A DNA stretch of 64,000 nt from Hyphomonas sp. CY54-11-8 (GCF_000682735.1 NZ_AWFD01000001.1:186001-250000); one strand, 5' to 3'; shown: positions 41,536 to 50,559, numbered from the stretch's first letter. Made by a program: numbers and translations. Notes: a model not told the origin generated them from the sequence alone.

Positions 41536-42390
41536 ATGAATTCTGTCGTCATTACAGGTGCCTCCACAGGAATCGGGGCCGGCGCCGCGCGCCACATGGC
41601 CGCGAAGGGCTGGAGGGTCTTTGCGGGCGTCCGCAAGCATGCCGACGGCGAGATGCTGAAGGTGAAGGCGACAGGAGACCTTCGCCCGATCCTCCTTGAT
41701 GTGACGAAACCGGACCAGGTGGCACAGGCCGTGGAGACAGTTTCGGCTGCGCTGGCGGGCGAACGCCTGGCTGGTCTCATCAACAATGCGGGCATCGCGA
41801 AGATGGGCCCGTTGGCGATCCAGCCGATGGAGGATTTCCGCGCACATTTTGAGGTGAACGTGTTCGGCCTGCTGGCCATGACGCAGGCCTTCGTGCCGCT
41901 GCTGGGCTCTGACCCCTCCCGCACAGGCACGCCCGGGCGGATCGTCAACATCACCAGCGTCGGCGGTCGGCTGTCGTCTCCTTTCCTCGGCGCCTATGCC
42001 GCGACCAAACATGCTGTTGAGGCGATGACGGATTCACTGCGCCGGGAGCTGGTGATCTATGGCATCGATGCCATCGCCATCGGACCTGGCTCTGTAAAGA
42101 CGCCGATCTGGGACAAGGCCGAGCAGGACAATACCGAAGGCCCCTATGCCTCCAGTGACTGGGGCGAGTCGTTGAAACAGTTCGAACAGGTCATGCTGTC
42201 CGGCGGGCGCTCCGGCCTGACGCCGGAGGAAATTGCCGGATACATCGAAACCGCGCTTGCCGCAGACAAGCCAAAAGCGCGCTATGCGCCGGTGCCGGAC
42301 AAGCTGACCAACTGGACCATCCCGACCCGCCTGCCAAAGCGCATGCTGGATGGCATTTTCTGGAAACGCTTCGGATTGAAAAAACCGTGA
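41536..42390 (+). CDS. Short-chain dehydrogenase/reductase
   Basis: A 284-residue SDR. 'VVITGASTGIGAGAARHMAA' is the NAD(P)-binding TGxxxGxG motif, 'LINNAGIAKMG' the NNAG motif, Ser in 'IVNITSVGGRLSSPF' and 'YAATKHAVEAM' the catalytic YxxxK. Substrate unknown. Related to steroid/alcohol dehydrogenase branches. The next gene, another SDR, begins 78 bp later on the same strand. Confidence 0.88.
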   Translation: MNSVVITGASTGIGAGAARHMAAKGWRVFAGVRKHADGEMLKVKATGDLRPILLDVTKPDQVAQAVETVSAALAGERLAGLINNAGIAKMGPLAIQPMEDFRAHFEVNVFGLLAMTQAFVPLLGSDPSRTGTPGRIVNITSVGGRLSSPFLGAYAATKHAVEAMTDSLRRELVIYGIDAIAIGPGSVKTPIWDKAEQDNTEGPYASSDWGESLKQFEQVMLSGGRSGLTPEEIAGYIETALAADKPKARYAPVPDKLTNWTIPTRLPKRMLDGIFWKRFGLKKP

Positions 42391-42468
42391 CGCCCCTGTC
42401 AGGTTTCGCTTGACGGACCGCACGGAACCCCCGTGCATGATGCCTTTCACGATAAGGGAGGAAACATC

Positions 42469-43350
42469 ATGGCGGATCTCAGCGGCAAGGTTGCCGTAAT
42501 CACGGGTGCAGCAAGCGGCATTGGCCTGGCAGGCGTGGAGACCTTTGTGGAGGCCGGCGCGAAAGTCATCGCAGCCGACATCCAGGACGAAAAGGGCCGC
42601 GCGCTGGAGGCGCGCTTCGGAACGGATAAAGTCCGCTATATTCATTGCGACGTGATGGACCTCGCTGAGCTCGAAGCCCTGATGGACGGCGCCGTCAGCC
42701 ATTTCGGCAAGATCGATGTGGTGTGGAACAATGCCGGCAGCGGCGGCACGCCCGCGACGGTCGAGGAGCTCGACGAAGAAGGCTATGACATGACGATGGA
42801 CCTGCTGCTCAAGCAGGTCTTCTTCGGTACGAAATACGCCGTCGAGCGCATGAAGGAGTCCGGAGGCGGCGCCATCATCAACACGTCCTCGATCAGCGCA
42901 CTGGAAGCCGGCTGGGCCCCGATCACCTATTCCGTGGCCAAGATCGGCGTGGCGCACTTCTCGCGCATCGCTGCGGCGCAGGTCGCCAAATACAAGATCC
43001 GCGTAAATGCGATCCTGCCGGGCTTCATCGCCACATCCATTTTCGGTGCCTCGCTCGGCATGTCGCGTGAAGTGGCTGACCAGATGGCCGAGATGCTGGC
43101 CCAGCAGGGCGGATCGATGCAGCCGGCCGGCCGGACGGGCCAGGGCAAGGATATCGCCGAAATGGCAGCTTTCCTCGCCTCCGACGCGGCAGAATTCATC
43201 ACAGGCAGCCAGTTCACCGTCGATGGTGGCATCACCGTCGGTCCGCGTCATTCCTGGGATGAGACGGCTGGCGGTCCGGTCCTCGAAGCCCTGGGCATCA
43301 CGCCGGAACAGGCCGAGCAGATGGCCGCGGCGATGCAGGCCCAGAAGTAA
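42469..43350 (+). CDS. Short-chain dehydrogenase/reductase
   Basis: A 293-residue classical SDR. 'KVAVITGAASGIGLAGVETF' (cofactor loop), 'DVVWNNAGSGG' (NNAG), 'GAIINTSSISALEAGWAPIT' with catalytic Ser, 'YSVAKIGVAHFSRI' (YxxxK) and 'AEFITGSQFTVDGGITVG' are all present. The frame extends 12 codons upstream, but AGGGAGGA just ahead of the ATG at 42469 fixes the start. Likely oxidises or reduces a hydrophobic alcohol or ketone; specificity is not visible. Confidence 0.9.
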   Translation: MADLSGKVAVITGAASGIGLAGVETFVEAGAKVIAADIQDEKGRALEARFGTDKVRYIHCDVMDLAELEALMDGAVSHFGKIDVVWNNAGSGGTPATVEELDEEGYDMTMDLLLKQVFFGTKYAVERMKESGGGAIINTSSISALEAGWAPITYSVAKIGVAHFSRIAAAQVAKYKIRVNAILPGFIATSIFGASLGMSREVADQMAEMLAQQGGSMQPAGRTGQGKDIAEMAAFLASDAAEFITGSQFTVDGGITVGPRHSWDETAGGPVLEALGITPEQAEQMAAAMQAQK

Positions 43351-43354
43351 GGGC

Positions 43355-43642
43355 TCAGCGGCGGCGCCGGTCCGGGTCGAGGCCGGGCATGGCCTCGACA
43401 GCGGACAGCAATTCCTGCAGGGAGTCGGCTCGGATCACCCGGCGGCCTTTCTCGTCCGACAGGGCATAGCCCTCATCGGCCTTGAACAGCGGGAAGCGGC
43501 GCCAGTGGGCGCGGGTGCGGAAGATCCAGATCTGGTCGGGGGACTCGCCCGCAGCGGCCCATCCGGTCCACATATGATCCGGCGGCAGGCTGCGCCACAG
43601 GGCGTCGATCTCGTCGACTTCGGAAGGCGTAAAGGCGGTCAT
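43355..43642 (-). CDS. Hypothetical protein
   Basis: A 95-residue protein: 'VDEIDALWRSLPPDHMWTGW', 'IWIFRTRAHWRRFPLFKADE' and 'RRVIRADSLQELLSAVEAMP'. No family is recognised; it appears soluble. Its start (CAT at 43640-43642) overlaps the ATG of the divergent EamA transporter (43641). One of the two starts may be wrong, or they share an unusually tight divergent arrangement. Confidence 0.6.
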   Translation of the reverse strand: MTAFTPSEVDEIDALWRSLPPDHMWTGWAAAGESPDQIWIFRTRAHWRRFPLFKADEGYALSDEKGRRVIRADSLQELLSAVEAMPGLDPDRRRR

Positions 43643-44573
43643 GGCAGTCAGTCCAGATCAATCAGGTCTCGCCGAGGTTAGTGCGGCTGAAGCGCCCCGC
43701 AACCTGGAAGGTGCACTCTGGATGACGGCTTCGGGCCTCGTCTTCACCGTGTTCCTGACCTTGTCCAAGGTTCAGTCGGCCGAATACGACCCCGGCTTCC
43801 TCGCCTTCTTCCGCTCATTCATTGCCTTGATCCTGACCCTACCGGTGATCATACAGCAGGGCTGGGGCATCATGCGTATCCACCAGCCGGGCATGGTGCT
43901 GCTGCGCAGCCTGTTCGGCACGATGGGCTTCATCTTCGGCTTCTACGCGGTCTCGGCCCAGTTCGGCCTGCCGCTGTCGGAGTTCAACGCGATCAGCTTT
44001 TCCCGCGCCATGTTCATTACGGTGTTGGCGGCGGGGCTGCTGAAGGAGACGGTTGGCTGGCACCGCTGGGGTGCGACGCTGGCAGGGTTCATCGGCGTCC
44101 TCATCATGACCCAGCCGCAGGCAGGCGTCAGTCTCGGCACATTGCTGGCGCTGGCGGCGGCCTTCTGCATGGCCGGGGCGATCACGCTGGTGAAGCTGCT
44201 CTCCCGTAATCATCGGCCGGTTACATTGCTGATCTGGGCGAATTTGCTCTCCTCGGCGATGTTGCTGCCCTTGGCTCTCTGGAAGATGCCCGAGGTGATG
44301 CCCTCCTGGCAGGATTGGGCCATGATCACACTGATGGGCGGCTGCGGTGTGGCCGGGCAGTATTTCTATATCCGCGGCATGGCGATCGGGGACGCCTCGT
44401 TCCTGTCGCCGATCGACTATTTGCGCCTGCCCATGGCCGCGACAGTGGACTGGCTGCTGTTCAAGGCCTTGCCGGGGCCGTGGACCTGGGTCGGTACGTT
44501 CATCATCATCGGTGCGACGGCTTATATTACCCTGCGGGAACGCCAGGTGCGCCGCGGCGCCAGAGGCGCCTGA
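43641..44573 (+). CDS. EamA/DMT-family transporter
   Basis: About 310 residues with ten hydrophobic segments and the two EamA repeats: 'LEGALWMTASGLVFTVFLTL' begins the first and 'LGTLLALAAAFCMAGAITLV' the second. 'ATVDWLLFKALPGPWTWVGT' is near the end. DMT members export amino acids, purines or drugs; the substrate is unknown. The start overlaps the divergent hypothetical gene by 2 bp, so both promoters must overlap the other gene's coding region if both starts are right. Confidence 0.85.
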   Translation: MAVSPDQSGLAEVSAAEAPRNLEGALWMTASGLVFTVFLTLSKVQSAEYDPGFLAFFRSFIALILTLPVIIQQGWGIMRIHQPGMVLLRSLFGTMGFIFGFYAVSAQFGLPLSEFNAISFSRAMFITVLAAGLLKETVGWHRWGATLAGFIGVLIMTQPQAGVSLGTLLALAAAFCMAGAITLVKLLSRNHRPVTLLIWANLLSSAMLLPLALWKMPEVMPSWQDWAMITLMGGCGVAGQYFYIRGMAIGDASFLSPIDYLRLPMAATVDWLLFKALPGPWTWVGTFIIIGATAYITLRERQVRRGARGA

Positions 44574-44648
44574 AGGTCATTTTCGAAGTCTTCCCTTGTG
44601 AATAATGGCGAAATCGTTCATTGATCACGCCTGAAAAGGGAGACTCGC

Positions 44649-45671
44649 ATGGCCAAAGTTCTTGTCACCGGTGCCACCGGCTTCATTGCCGGTCATGTCA
44701 TCCACCAGTTGCTGGAAGCCGGACACGAAGTGAGGGGTACGGCCCGTTCCGTTTCGAGGGAAACACCCCTGAACACGATTTTGAGCGACTATGCCGGCAA
44801 GCCGGTCCATATCGAGATCGTCGAGGCAGACCTGACCAGCGATGTCGGCTGGGCGGAGGCCGTTGAGGGCATGGATTATGTCCAGCACCTCGCCTCACCC
44901 TTCCTGGCCGTGATGCCAAAAGACCATGAGGAGCTGATCCGGCCGGCTCGCGACGGCGCCCTGCGCGTGCTGAAGGCCTCCAAGGCGGCCGGTGTGAAGC
45001 GCGTGGTGATGACTTCGTCCATGGCGGCGATTGCCTATGGCTGGGGCGACGCCCGGCCCAATCCGTTGACCGAGGAACACTGGTCCAACCCCGACAATCT
45101 GAAAGACAATACGGCCTACACCCGCTCCAAGACGATCGCCGAGAAGGCCGCCTGGGACTTTATGGCCGGGGAGGGCGCCGGCATGGAGCTCTCGGTGATC
45201 AATCCCTCCGCCGTGCTCGGCCCGGCGATGAGCGCGGATGTTTCCACCTCGCTCCAGATCATTACCCAGCTGATGACGGGCAAGGCGCCGGCCTCGCCGC
45301 GGGTCGGCTTCTGTGTGGTCGATGTGCGTGATGTCGCCGATGCGCATGTGAAGGCGATGACGGTGCCGGAAGCCGCTGGCGAGCGCTTCCTGGCGTCCGG
45401 CCGCTTCATGTGGATGGGCGAAGTGGCCGACGTGCTGCGCGAGCAATTCCCGGACTACCGCAAGAAACTTCCGAAGGGCGAACTGCCAGACTGGCTGCTG
45501 AAGGCGCTGACGCTGGTGAACCCGCCCCTGAAGGCCGTTGTGCCGGAGCTTGGCCGGGAGCGGCATTGTTCGAACGAGAAGGCCCGCCGCATTCTGGGCT
45601 GGACGCCGCGGACCGAAGAAGAAGCGATCATCGAAAGCGCGCAGACGCTGATCGACCTGAACGTGATCTAG
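44649..45671 (+). CDS. NAD(P)-dependent dihydroflavonol-4-reductase-like epimerase/reductase
   Basis: A 340-residue extended SDR. 'KVLVTGATGFIAGHVIHQLL' is the Rossmann TGxxGF/AG motif. 'VVMTSSMAAIAYG' (Ser) and 'AYTRSKTIAEKAAW' (YxxxK) complete the catalytic set, and 'LSVINPSAVLGPAMSADVST' is the family substrate-loop motif. It belongs to the dihydroflavonol reductase/3-beta-HSD-like branch; the bacterial substrate is unknown. The ATG is preceded by AGGGAGA. Its end overlaps the convergent dsbB end by 4 bp. Confidence 0.88.
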   Translation: MAKVLVTGATGFIAGHVIHQLLEAGHEVRGTARSVSRETPLNTILSDYAGKPVHIEIVEADLTSDVGWAEAVEGMDYVQHLASPFLAVMPKDHEELIRPARDGALRVLKASKAAGVKRVVMTSSMAAIAYGWGDARPNPLTEEHWSNPDNLKDNTAYTRSKTIAEKAAWDFMAGEGAGMELSVINPSAVLGPAMSADVSTSLQIITQLMTGKAPASPRVGFCVVDVRDVADAHVKAMTVPEAAGERFLASGRFMWMGEVADVLREQFPDYRKKLPKGELPDWLLKALTLVNPPLKAVVPELGRERHCSNEKARRILGWTPRTEEEAIIESAQTLIDLNVI

Positions 45672-46186
45672 GCTTCGTTGCGGCCCCGGAAGGTCGCCCC
45701 GGCCGCGATAAAGCTGGCTGCGGCGAGGATCGCCGAGATCACGCCGTTCCACCCGGCCATGGACAGGCCCAGAACATAGAATGGCGCATCGGTGCAGGAC
45801 GGCACGGTCATCGGCCGGTCCAGCGCGTCCATGTTCATGAGATCAATCGGGCCGCTGCCGGTACATCCGGCCGGGGGCGGGAAGATCTTCCACTCGACAC
45901 CGGAATGATAGAAGGCGACGACGACGCCAACGCCGAAGACAAGCCCGATCAGCACGTTCAGTGCCACCAGGAAACGCCGGGTCGGCCGCAGTTTCCAGAG
46001 GGCGAGCCCTGTCAGGGTCATGGCGATGAGGGCCCAGTACACCTCCCGCTGGCGCAGGCAGAGCGGGCAGGGATACAGCTTGCCGAAAGTTTCGAAGGCG
46101 TGGGCCGCAGCAAGCATCAGGGCGGACACCACAACCGCGGCGACCGGCCATTTCCAGTCCTTGAGAAGACTTTGAAGGATGCTCAT
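45668..46186 (-). CDS. dsbB: Disulfide bond formation protein DsbB
   Basis: A 172-residue four-helix membrane protein. The first periplasmic loop has 'GKLYPCPLCLRQREVYW' with the CPLC redox pair, as in alphaproteobacterial DsbB. The second loop has 'PPPAGCTGSG' and 'TVPSCTDAPFYVLGLSMAGW' with the further Cys pair. It re-oxidises DsbA and passes electrons to quinone. The frame extends to 46219, but the ATG at 46186 gives the standard start. Confidence 0.9.
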   Translation of the reverse strand: MSILQSLLKDWKWPVAAVVVSALMLAAAHAFETFGKLYPCPLCLRQREVYWALIAMTLTGLALWKLRPTRRFLVALNVLIGLVFGVGVVVAFYHSGVEWKIFPPPAGCTGSGPIDLMNMDALDRPMTVPSCTDAPFYVLGLSMAGWNGVISAILAAASFIAAGATFRGRNEA

Positions 46187-46234
46187 CGCCGGCACGCTAG
46201 CATGCTGCCCCGCCAGCAAAAGTGCGGCGCAGCG

Positions 46235-46876
46235 TCACGAGCTGAAATTTCCCAGGACCCACATCAGGGCGAAGTGAATGGCCGCCAGCGCTACCGGCAG
46301 GGCCAGAACGAGCAGCATCGACACCCAGAGGATCCCGAGAACGCAACCGATAATGACGAGGATGCCGTCCCGGTTGATCAGGCCGAAGGCAGCCAGCGCC
46401 ACCGCAAATCCGGGAACCGTGTTGGTCATCGGCAGCGGCACCAGGATAGACGCGCAGAAGATGCAAAGCACGAAACCGAGCAGGCGTTCAGAGCGCGGAC
46501 CTGTAATTTTGGCGAAGCGGGGTTTGGAGAAAGTCTCGATCCAGCCCAGCCATTTGCGGCCGCCCTGGGCCATGGCGGTCAGGCCTTTGCGGTCGATCTT
46601 CCGATTTCCAAGGGCATCCGGCAGCCAGGGCTGCTCATGGCCGAGGGCCATTTGTGCCGCCAGCGCCATCATCGGCAGCGAGACGATTTGCGGCACGCCA
46701 TAGAGGAAGGGAATGCAGCAAGGCAGGGCCAGCAGGAACAGGCCCGCGCCGAACGCGCTTTCATCCAGACGGTCGAAGATTTCCCGCAGCGTATACCCGT
46801 CTTCCGGTGCGCCGGCGGCCATGGCCTCGACGATTTGAAGCAGGGTTTTTTCGGTTCCGGCGTCGGTGACACTCAT
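46235..46876 (-). CDS. ExoD family membrane protein
   Basis: A 213-residue protein. 'YTLREIFDRLDESAFGAGLF' is the ExoD opening. Several hydrophobic segments follow ('LLALPCCIPFLYGVP', 'IVSLPMMALAAQMALG', 'LLGFVLCIFCASILVPLPMT', 'LPVALAAIHFALMWVLGNF'). ExoD was first described in Rhizobium exopolysaccharide production, and its molecular role is still unclear. It is a stand-alone gene on the minus strand before tRNA-Leu. Confidence 0.88.
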   Translation of the reverse strand: MSVTDAGTEKTLLQIVEAMAAGAPEDGYTLREIFDRLDESAFGAGLFLLALPCCIPFLYGVPQIVSLPMMALAAQMALGHEQPWLPDALGNRKIDRKGLTAMAQGGRKWLGWIETFSKPRFAKITGPRSERLLGFVLCIFCASILVPLPMTNTVPGFAVALAAFGLINRDGILVIIGCVLGILWVSMLLVLALPVALAAIHFALMWVLGNFSS

Positions 46877-46962
46877 GTGCGCTCAGTACGTCCTGTTAAT
46901 ATGCCGCCCGGGGTAGATTGACGGGCAGGCCCGGCTCGGGCAGGAGAGCCTTCCCGATAAGG

Positions 46963-47049
46963 GCCTCTGTGGCGGAATTGGTAGACGCGGCGGATTCAAA
47001 ATCCGCTTCTGGCAACAGAGTGCCGGTTCGAGTCCGGCCAGAGGTACCA
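46963..47049 (+). tRNA. tRNA-Leu (anticodon CAA)
   Basis: An 87-nt class II tRNA with CCA encoded. Acceptor GCCTCTG pairs with CAGAGGT. The D-arm has 'GGCGGAATTGGTAGACGC', the anticodon arm GCGGA/TCCGC with loop TTCAAAA (anticodon CAA, reading UUG), and the variable arm is long. The T-loop GGTTCGAGTCC is standard. No duplicated 3' end or neighbouring integrase was seen, so it is not acting as an attachment site here. Confidence 0.95.
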
Positions 47050-47065
47050 GCCCTGTATCGCGCCA

Positions 47066-47761
47066 TCAGTATTCGTATTTCTCCACCCGGGTCAGATCGA
47101 TGATGTAGGCAGCGTCCGCGAGGTCGCTTTCCTGCTTCTGTGCATGAAGCGTGCCTTCGATCCAGACGGCCTGTGGCAAGTCCTTCAGAAGGATCGGATC
47201 TTCGGTACGCACGAATATGGTCTGGTTCGGCGGCGGCGGCGGCGCGTGGATGCATGCGCCGAAATAGGGCACCAGCAGGAATTCGCGGATCTCGGCCTTG
47301 GCATCGTATGAGAATGGCACGGTGTAGCCCGGCATGCGGATCTTCTTGCCGTCATAGGTGTCGACCGTGTTGAACGAACCGATCTGCGTGGCCGTATCGG
47401 CGGCGGAGCCTTCCTGAATGGAATAGAGCGTTGCCATCTGGGCTGCGTACATTTTCTGCAGGCGCTCTTCCTCGCCTTCCGGCATCAGGTCTTCCCAGCC
47501 GATCTCGGTGACGCCGCGGGCCTTGATTTCTTCCTGCTCCTTCAGGGCTGCAGCCGCAGCTGCGGCAACAGAAGAGTCCTTTGCGGCCTGTTCGGCTTCG
47601 CTCTCGCCGATCTTGTCACCAACCTGCGGGCCTGCTGGCTCAGCCGTGCTGACGTTCACTTCGGCAGGCGTTTCCGCGTCGGCGGGGGGCGCAGTGGCCT
47701 GGCCACAGGCGGGCGACAGGCTGATCAGAACGAGGGCGGGGAGGAGGAGAGAACGCTTCAT
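47066..47761 (-). CDS. DUF3299 lipoprotein in the zinc-linked ABC operon
   Basis: A 231-residue protein. 'LLLPALVLISLSPAC' is a lipoprotein signal. An acidic Ala/Glu linker leads to a DUF3299 domain: 'RMPGYTVPFSYDAKAEIREF', 'LLVPYFGACIHAPPPPPNQT' and 'AVWIEGTLHAQKQESDLADA'. The Cys-Ile-His motif could bind a metal. It follows the ABC permease by about 55 bp on the same strand, so it may belong to the zinc-linked operon. Function unknown. Confidence 0.75.
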   Translation of the reverse strand: MKRSLLLPALVLISLSPACGQATAPPADAETPAEVNVSTAEPAGPQVGDKIGESEAEQAAKDSSVAAAAAAALKEQEEIKARGVTEIGWEDLMPEGEEERLQKMYAAQMATLYSIQEGSAADTATQIGSFNTVDTYDGKKIRMPGYTVPFSYDAKAEIREFLLVPYFGACIHAPPPPPNQTIFVRTEDPILLKDLPQAVWIEGTLHAQKQESDLADAAYIIDLTRVEKYEY

Positions 47762-47816
47762 GACTGTTTTCTTAGGCTTTCAGGGAGGGATGTGCCAGAC
47801 GGGTTTGACAACCTTG

Positions 47817-49085
47817 CTACAACTTCACGGACAGGCCGTCAGCGAGGGATCTGCGGAAAGCGGCCCAGGCCGGAATGGCCCCGGCCAGCAGGGAGGCGCC
47901 AGTGACGGCCAGCAATGTCAGAAGGTCTGTCATGCCGGGTCCTGTGCCGCCGAGGGAAATGCCATAGCGCTGCATCACGATCGGCCCGGCTATCAGGATC
48001 AGGCCGTGCACGATCACAATGCCGAGCAGGGCGCCGAGGAAACCGATCAGTCCGGCTTCCAGTGTCAGCAGACCGAAGATATGTCCCGGGCGGGCGCCGA
48101 CGGCCCGCAGGATGGACATTTCACGCCGCCGCTCGTTCAGGCTGGTCAGGATCGATGTCAGGATCGAGACGACACCGACGGCGATCACGAAAATAGAAAC
48201 CGCCAGCAGGGCGCGCTCAGCCATGGCGGTGACGCTCCACAGCTCGGCCAGGGCCTCACCGGGAATGATCGCCATCAGCGGTTCGCCCTTGTTGGTATTG
48301 ATCTCGCGGCGCGTGCGCAGGATCGTGCCCTTGCGCTTCAGACCGGCATAGACGGCGGTGATCGTCTTGGGCGTCAGATTGAAGCTGCGGATCATGTCTT
48401 CGGTGATCGAGTCCGCCATCGGATTCTTGGCGCCGGTTTCCCAGCCGACGTGAATGGCCGTGATGGCTTCAAGGGAGACTATCACGGTGCGGTCGACCGG
48501 CGTGCCTGTCGGCGCGAGGATACCAACCACGCGGAAGGGCCGGTTCTCGTGGCCCGAGCCGAAGTCTGCCTTGCCGAGCCCATGCGAGAGAACCAGCGGG
48601 CTGCCGATGTCATAGCCAAGTTCGCGGGCGACGTCGGCGCCGATCACGGCATCGAACAGGTCATCCATCTCGACGCCTTTGGCGAAGCGGAGCGGCTGGC
48701 CGCGGCCATATTGGTAGTGCTCGAAATAGGCATGGTTCGTGCCCATCACGCGGAAGCCGCGATGGCTGTCGCCCAGAGAGATCGGCACGGTCCACGCAAT
48801 GTCATCTCGCGCGGCCAGTTCCTGATAGGTCGGCCAAGAGATCTCCGCCGTCGCATTGCCCATCCGGAAGACCGAATAGAGCAGAAGGTTCACACTGCCC
48901 GTCGGGGCGCCGATAATCAGATCCGTACCGGAGATCGTGTGGCCGAAGCCTTCGCGCGCGCCGGTGCGGGCCTTATCGACGCCGAGGAACAGAGCGACCG
49001 ACAGGGCGACGGCCAGCAGGGTCAGCAGAACCGAGGCGCGCCGGTTCAGCAGGCTTTTCCAGGCAAGGGCAAACAGGGCCTTCAT
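47817..49085 (-). CDS. ABC transporter permease (FtsX/MacB type)
   Basis: A 422-residue protein: one N-terminal helix ('VLLTLLAVALSVALFLGVDK'), a large extracytoplasmic domain, then three C-terminal helices ('LAVSIFVIAVGVVSILTSIL', 'LGALLGIVIVHGLILIAGPI', 'LLTLLAVTGASLLAGAIPAW'). This is the MacB/FtsX (DUF214) layout. It overlaps the ATPase gene by 4 bp. A Zur-like palindrome and a DUF2796 protein at the head of the operon point to zinc, but the transported or extracted substrate is not proven. Confidence 0.88.
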   Translation of the reverse strand: MKALFALAWKSLLNRRASVLLTLLAVALSVALFLGVDKARTGAREGFGHTISGTDLIIGAPTGSVNLLLYSVFRMGNATAEISWPTYQELAARDDIAWTVPISLGDSHRGFRVMGTNHAYFEHYQYGRGQPLRFAKGVEMDDLFDAVIGADVARELGYDIGSPLVLSHGLGKADFGSGHENRPFRVVGILAPTGTPVDRTVIVSLEAITAIHVGWETGAKNPMADSITEDMIRSFNLTPKTITAVYAGLKRKGTILRTRREINTNKGEPLMAIIPGEALAELWSVTAMAERALLAVSIFVIAVGVVSILTSILTSLNERRREMSILRAVGARPGHIFGLLTLEAGLIGFLGALLGIVIVHGLILIAGPIVMQRYGISLGGTGPGMTDLLTLLAVTGASLLAGAIPAWAAFRRSLADGLSVKL

Positions 49086-49792
49086 GCGCTCACCCCCGCC
49101 TTGTTGATTTCGGAGAGGTCGACCGCCCGGTCGAACAGGCGGGCGAGGCTTGCATCGTGGCTGACGAACAGGAGCGCGGCACCGGTGCGCCCGGCCTCTT
49201 CGCTAAGGAGTTCGATAAATTTGTCTCGGGCATCGGCGTCGAGGGCGGAGGTCGGCTCATCGGCGATCACAATGTCCGGCCCGCCCATCAGGGCACGAGC
49301 GGCGGCGACGCGCTGCTGCTGGCCAACGGAGAGGTCAGAGACGCGCCGGTCGAGCAGGGTTTCATCCGTCAGGCCCAGCCGGCCAAGCAGGCGGCGGGCT
49401 TCGCCTTCGGTGTCCTTGCCGACCTTTGCGCGGCGGGCAGGGGAGAAGTGCAGCGGCAGCGTGACGTTCCCGGTGACAGACAGGTAGGGCACCAGATTGA
49501 ACATCTGGAAGATGACGCCCAGATGATCGGCCCGCACGCGGTCACGTTTCGCCGCGCTGAGCATCGCCATGTCATTGCCCAGCACATTGATTGTGCCGGT
49601 TTCCGGGCTCAGCACACCGGCGATCAGGCCCAGCAGGGTCGACTTTCCGGACCCGGATGGTCCGCGCAGGAACAGTTTTTCGCCCCGGCCAAGGGTGAAG
49701 CTCTCGATATCCAGGACGGGCGGATGCCCCGGCCAGGCAAAACGAAGGCTGTCTACCCGGATGGCATCCGTGCCGGGGGTCTCAGGCTGCAT
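49082..49792 (-). CDS. ABC transporter ATP-binding protein (LolD-like)
   Basis: A 236-residue ATPase. Walker A 'LRGPSGSGKSTLLGLIAGVL', Q-loop 'LGVIFQMFNLVPYLSVTGNV', signature 'VSDLSVGQQQRVAAARALMG', Walker B 'DIVIADEPTSALD' and the switch His 'LLFVSHDAS' are all present. It is the energy partner of the MacB-type permease. Its start overlaps the DUF2796 stop by one base, so the three genes are tightly coupled. Confidence 0.93.
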   Translation of the reverse strand: MQPETPGTDAIRVDSLRFAWPGHPPVLDIESFTLGRGEKLFLRGPSGSGKSTLLGLIAGVLSPETGTINVLGNDMAMLSAAKRDRVRADHLGVIFQMFNLVPYLSVTGNVTLPLHFSPARRAKVGKDTEGEARRLLGRLGLTDETLLDRRVSDLSVGQQQRVAAARALMGGPDIVIADEPTSALDADARDKFIELLSEEAGRTGAALLFVSHDASLARLFDRAVDLSEINKAGVSA

Positions 49793-50406
49793 CAGTCGAA
49801 ATCGATCTCTGTGTCGCTTGGGGTGAGTTCCTTGGCGACCTGCTGGCCTTCAGGGCCGAGATAGATCGCGTCGATATGTTCAAACGCCGGGTAGAGCTCG
49901 AAGACATGCACAAGCATGCCCTCCACCCGGTCGATCTTCCTGCAGCGCCAGACGACCGACACGGTCATCGCGCCATGGGCGCCGTCGGTGCGGCCAGTGA
50001 TGGAGCGTTCCGTTTCTTCGCAGACCGTCGGTCCGATCGGCTCAACGATGCCTTCGGCGTATCTCTCGGCTTTGGCGCCTTCCGGCACTTTCGCTTCGGA
50101 GAGGCCGAAATTGGCGAGCGGGGCATCGAGACTGACCGTCAGGAAGTCATCCTCCCGCGTAATCGCGAGCTCTCCGCCGCCATGTACATGCGCTTCGCCG
50201 GCATGGCCTTCTTCGTGGTCATGGACCTCTTCGATTGATTCGACGGCGGCTGGCGCAGCGAGGCTTGTCGCGTCATCTGCCGGTGCCGCCTCAGGGGCTG
50301 GTGCGGGCGGCGGCTCATAAGGCGCGCCGGCCGGACTACACGCAGCAAGTCCCAGCAAGGTGGCGGCGGACAAGGCCGCAACCGGCCAGAAACGGATTGA
50401 AATCAT
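49792..50406 (-). CDS. DUF2796 (ZrgA-like) zinc-binding lipoprotein
   Basis: About 204 residues. 'FWPVAALSAATLLGLAAC' is a lipoprotein signal. A Pro/Ala linker leads to the His-rich 'HDHEEGHAGEAHVHGGGELA', then the DUF2796 domain ('LTVSLDAPLANFGLSEAKVP'). In Vibrio, ZrgA has this domain and belongs to a Zur-controlled zinc-uptake locus with an ABC transporter. The ATG at 50406 with CGGAGG six bases ahead is preferred over an upstream GTG. It is divergent from the ZIP transporter across a Zur-like palindrome. Confidence 0.85.
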   Translation of the reverse strand: MISIRFWPVAALSAATLLGLAACSPAGAPYEPPPAPAPEAAPADDATSLAAPAAVESIEEVHDHEEGHAGEAHVHGGGELAITREDDFLTVSLDAPLANFGLSEAKVPEGAKAERYAEGIVEPIGPTVCEETERSITGRTDGAHGAMTVSVVWRCRKIDRVEGMLVHVFELYPAFEHIDAIYLGPEGQQVAKELTPSDTEIDFD

Positions 50407-50475
50407 TGTGGGCCTCCGGTGCGCCACACAGTGGATTAGTGCAGAAAGGTCAATATTTTTTGTCGCGAACCCGAT

Positions 50476-50492
50476 TGTGATACTATATCACA
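50476..50492. promoter_or_regulatory. Zur-like palindrome between the zinc genes
   Basis: TGTGATA and TATCACA, perfect 7-bp arms around CTA, in the divergent region between the DUF2796 and ZIP genes. The size and sequence resemble Zur boxes (TGTTATA-type half-sites). It could repress both directions under zinc repletion. Confidence 0.6.
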
Positions 50493-50559
50493 TTTAATCA
50501 AGGCGGGGCTTGCAGAAGTCCTTCTGCCATTTTCACGAACGCCGCCGGTTTACGCACAC

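Noticed and set aside
46963-47049. tRNA-Leu as an integration site
   Set aside because: No duplicated 3' end, integrase gene or composition shift nearby. The tRNA is intact and flanked by ordinary genes.
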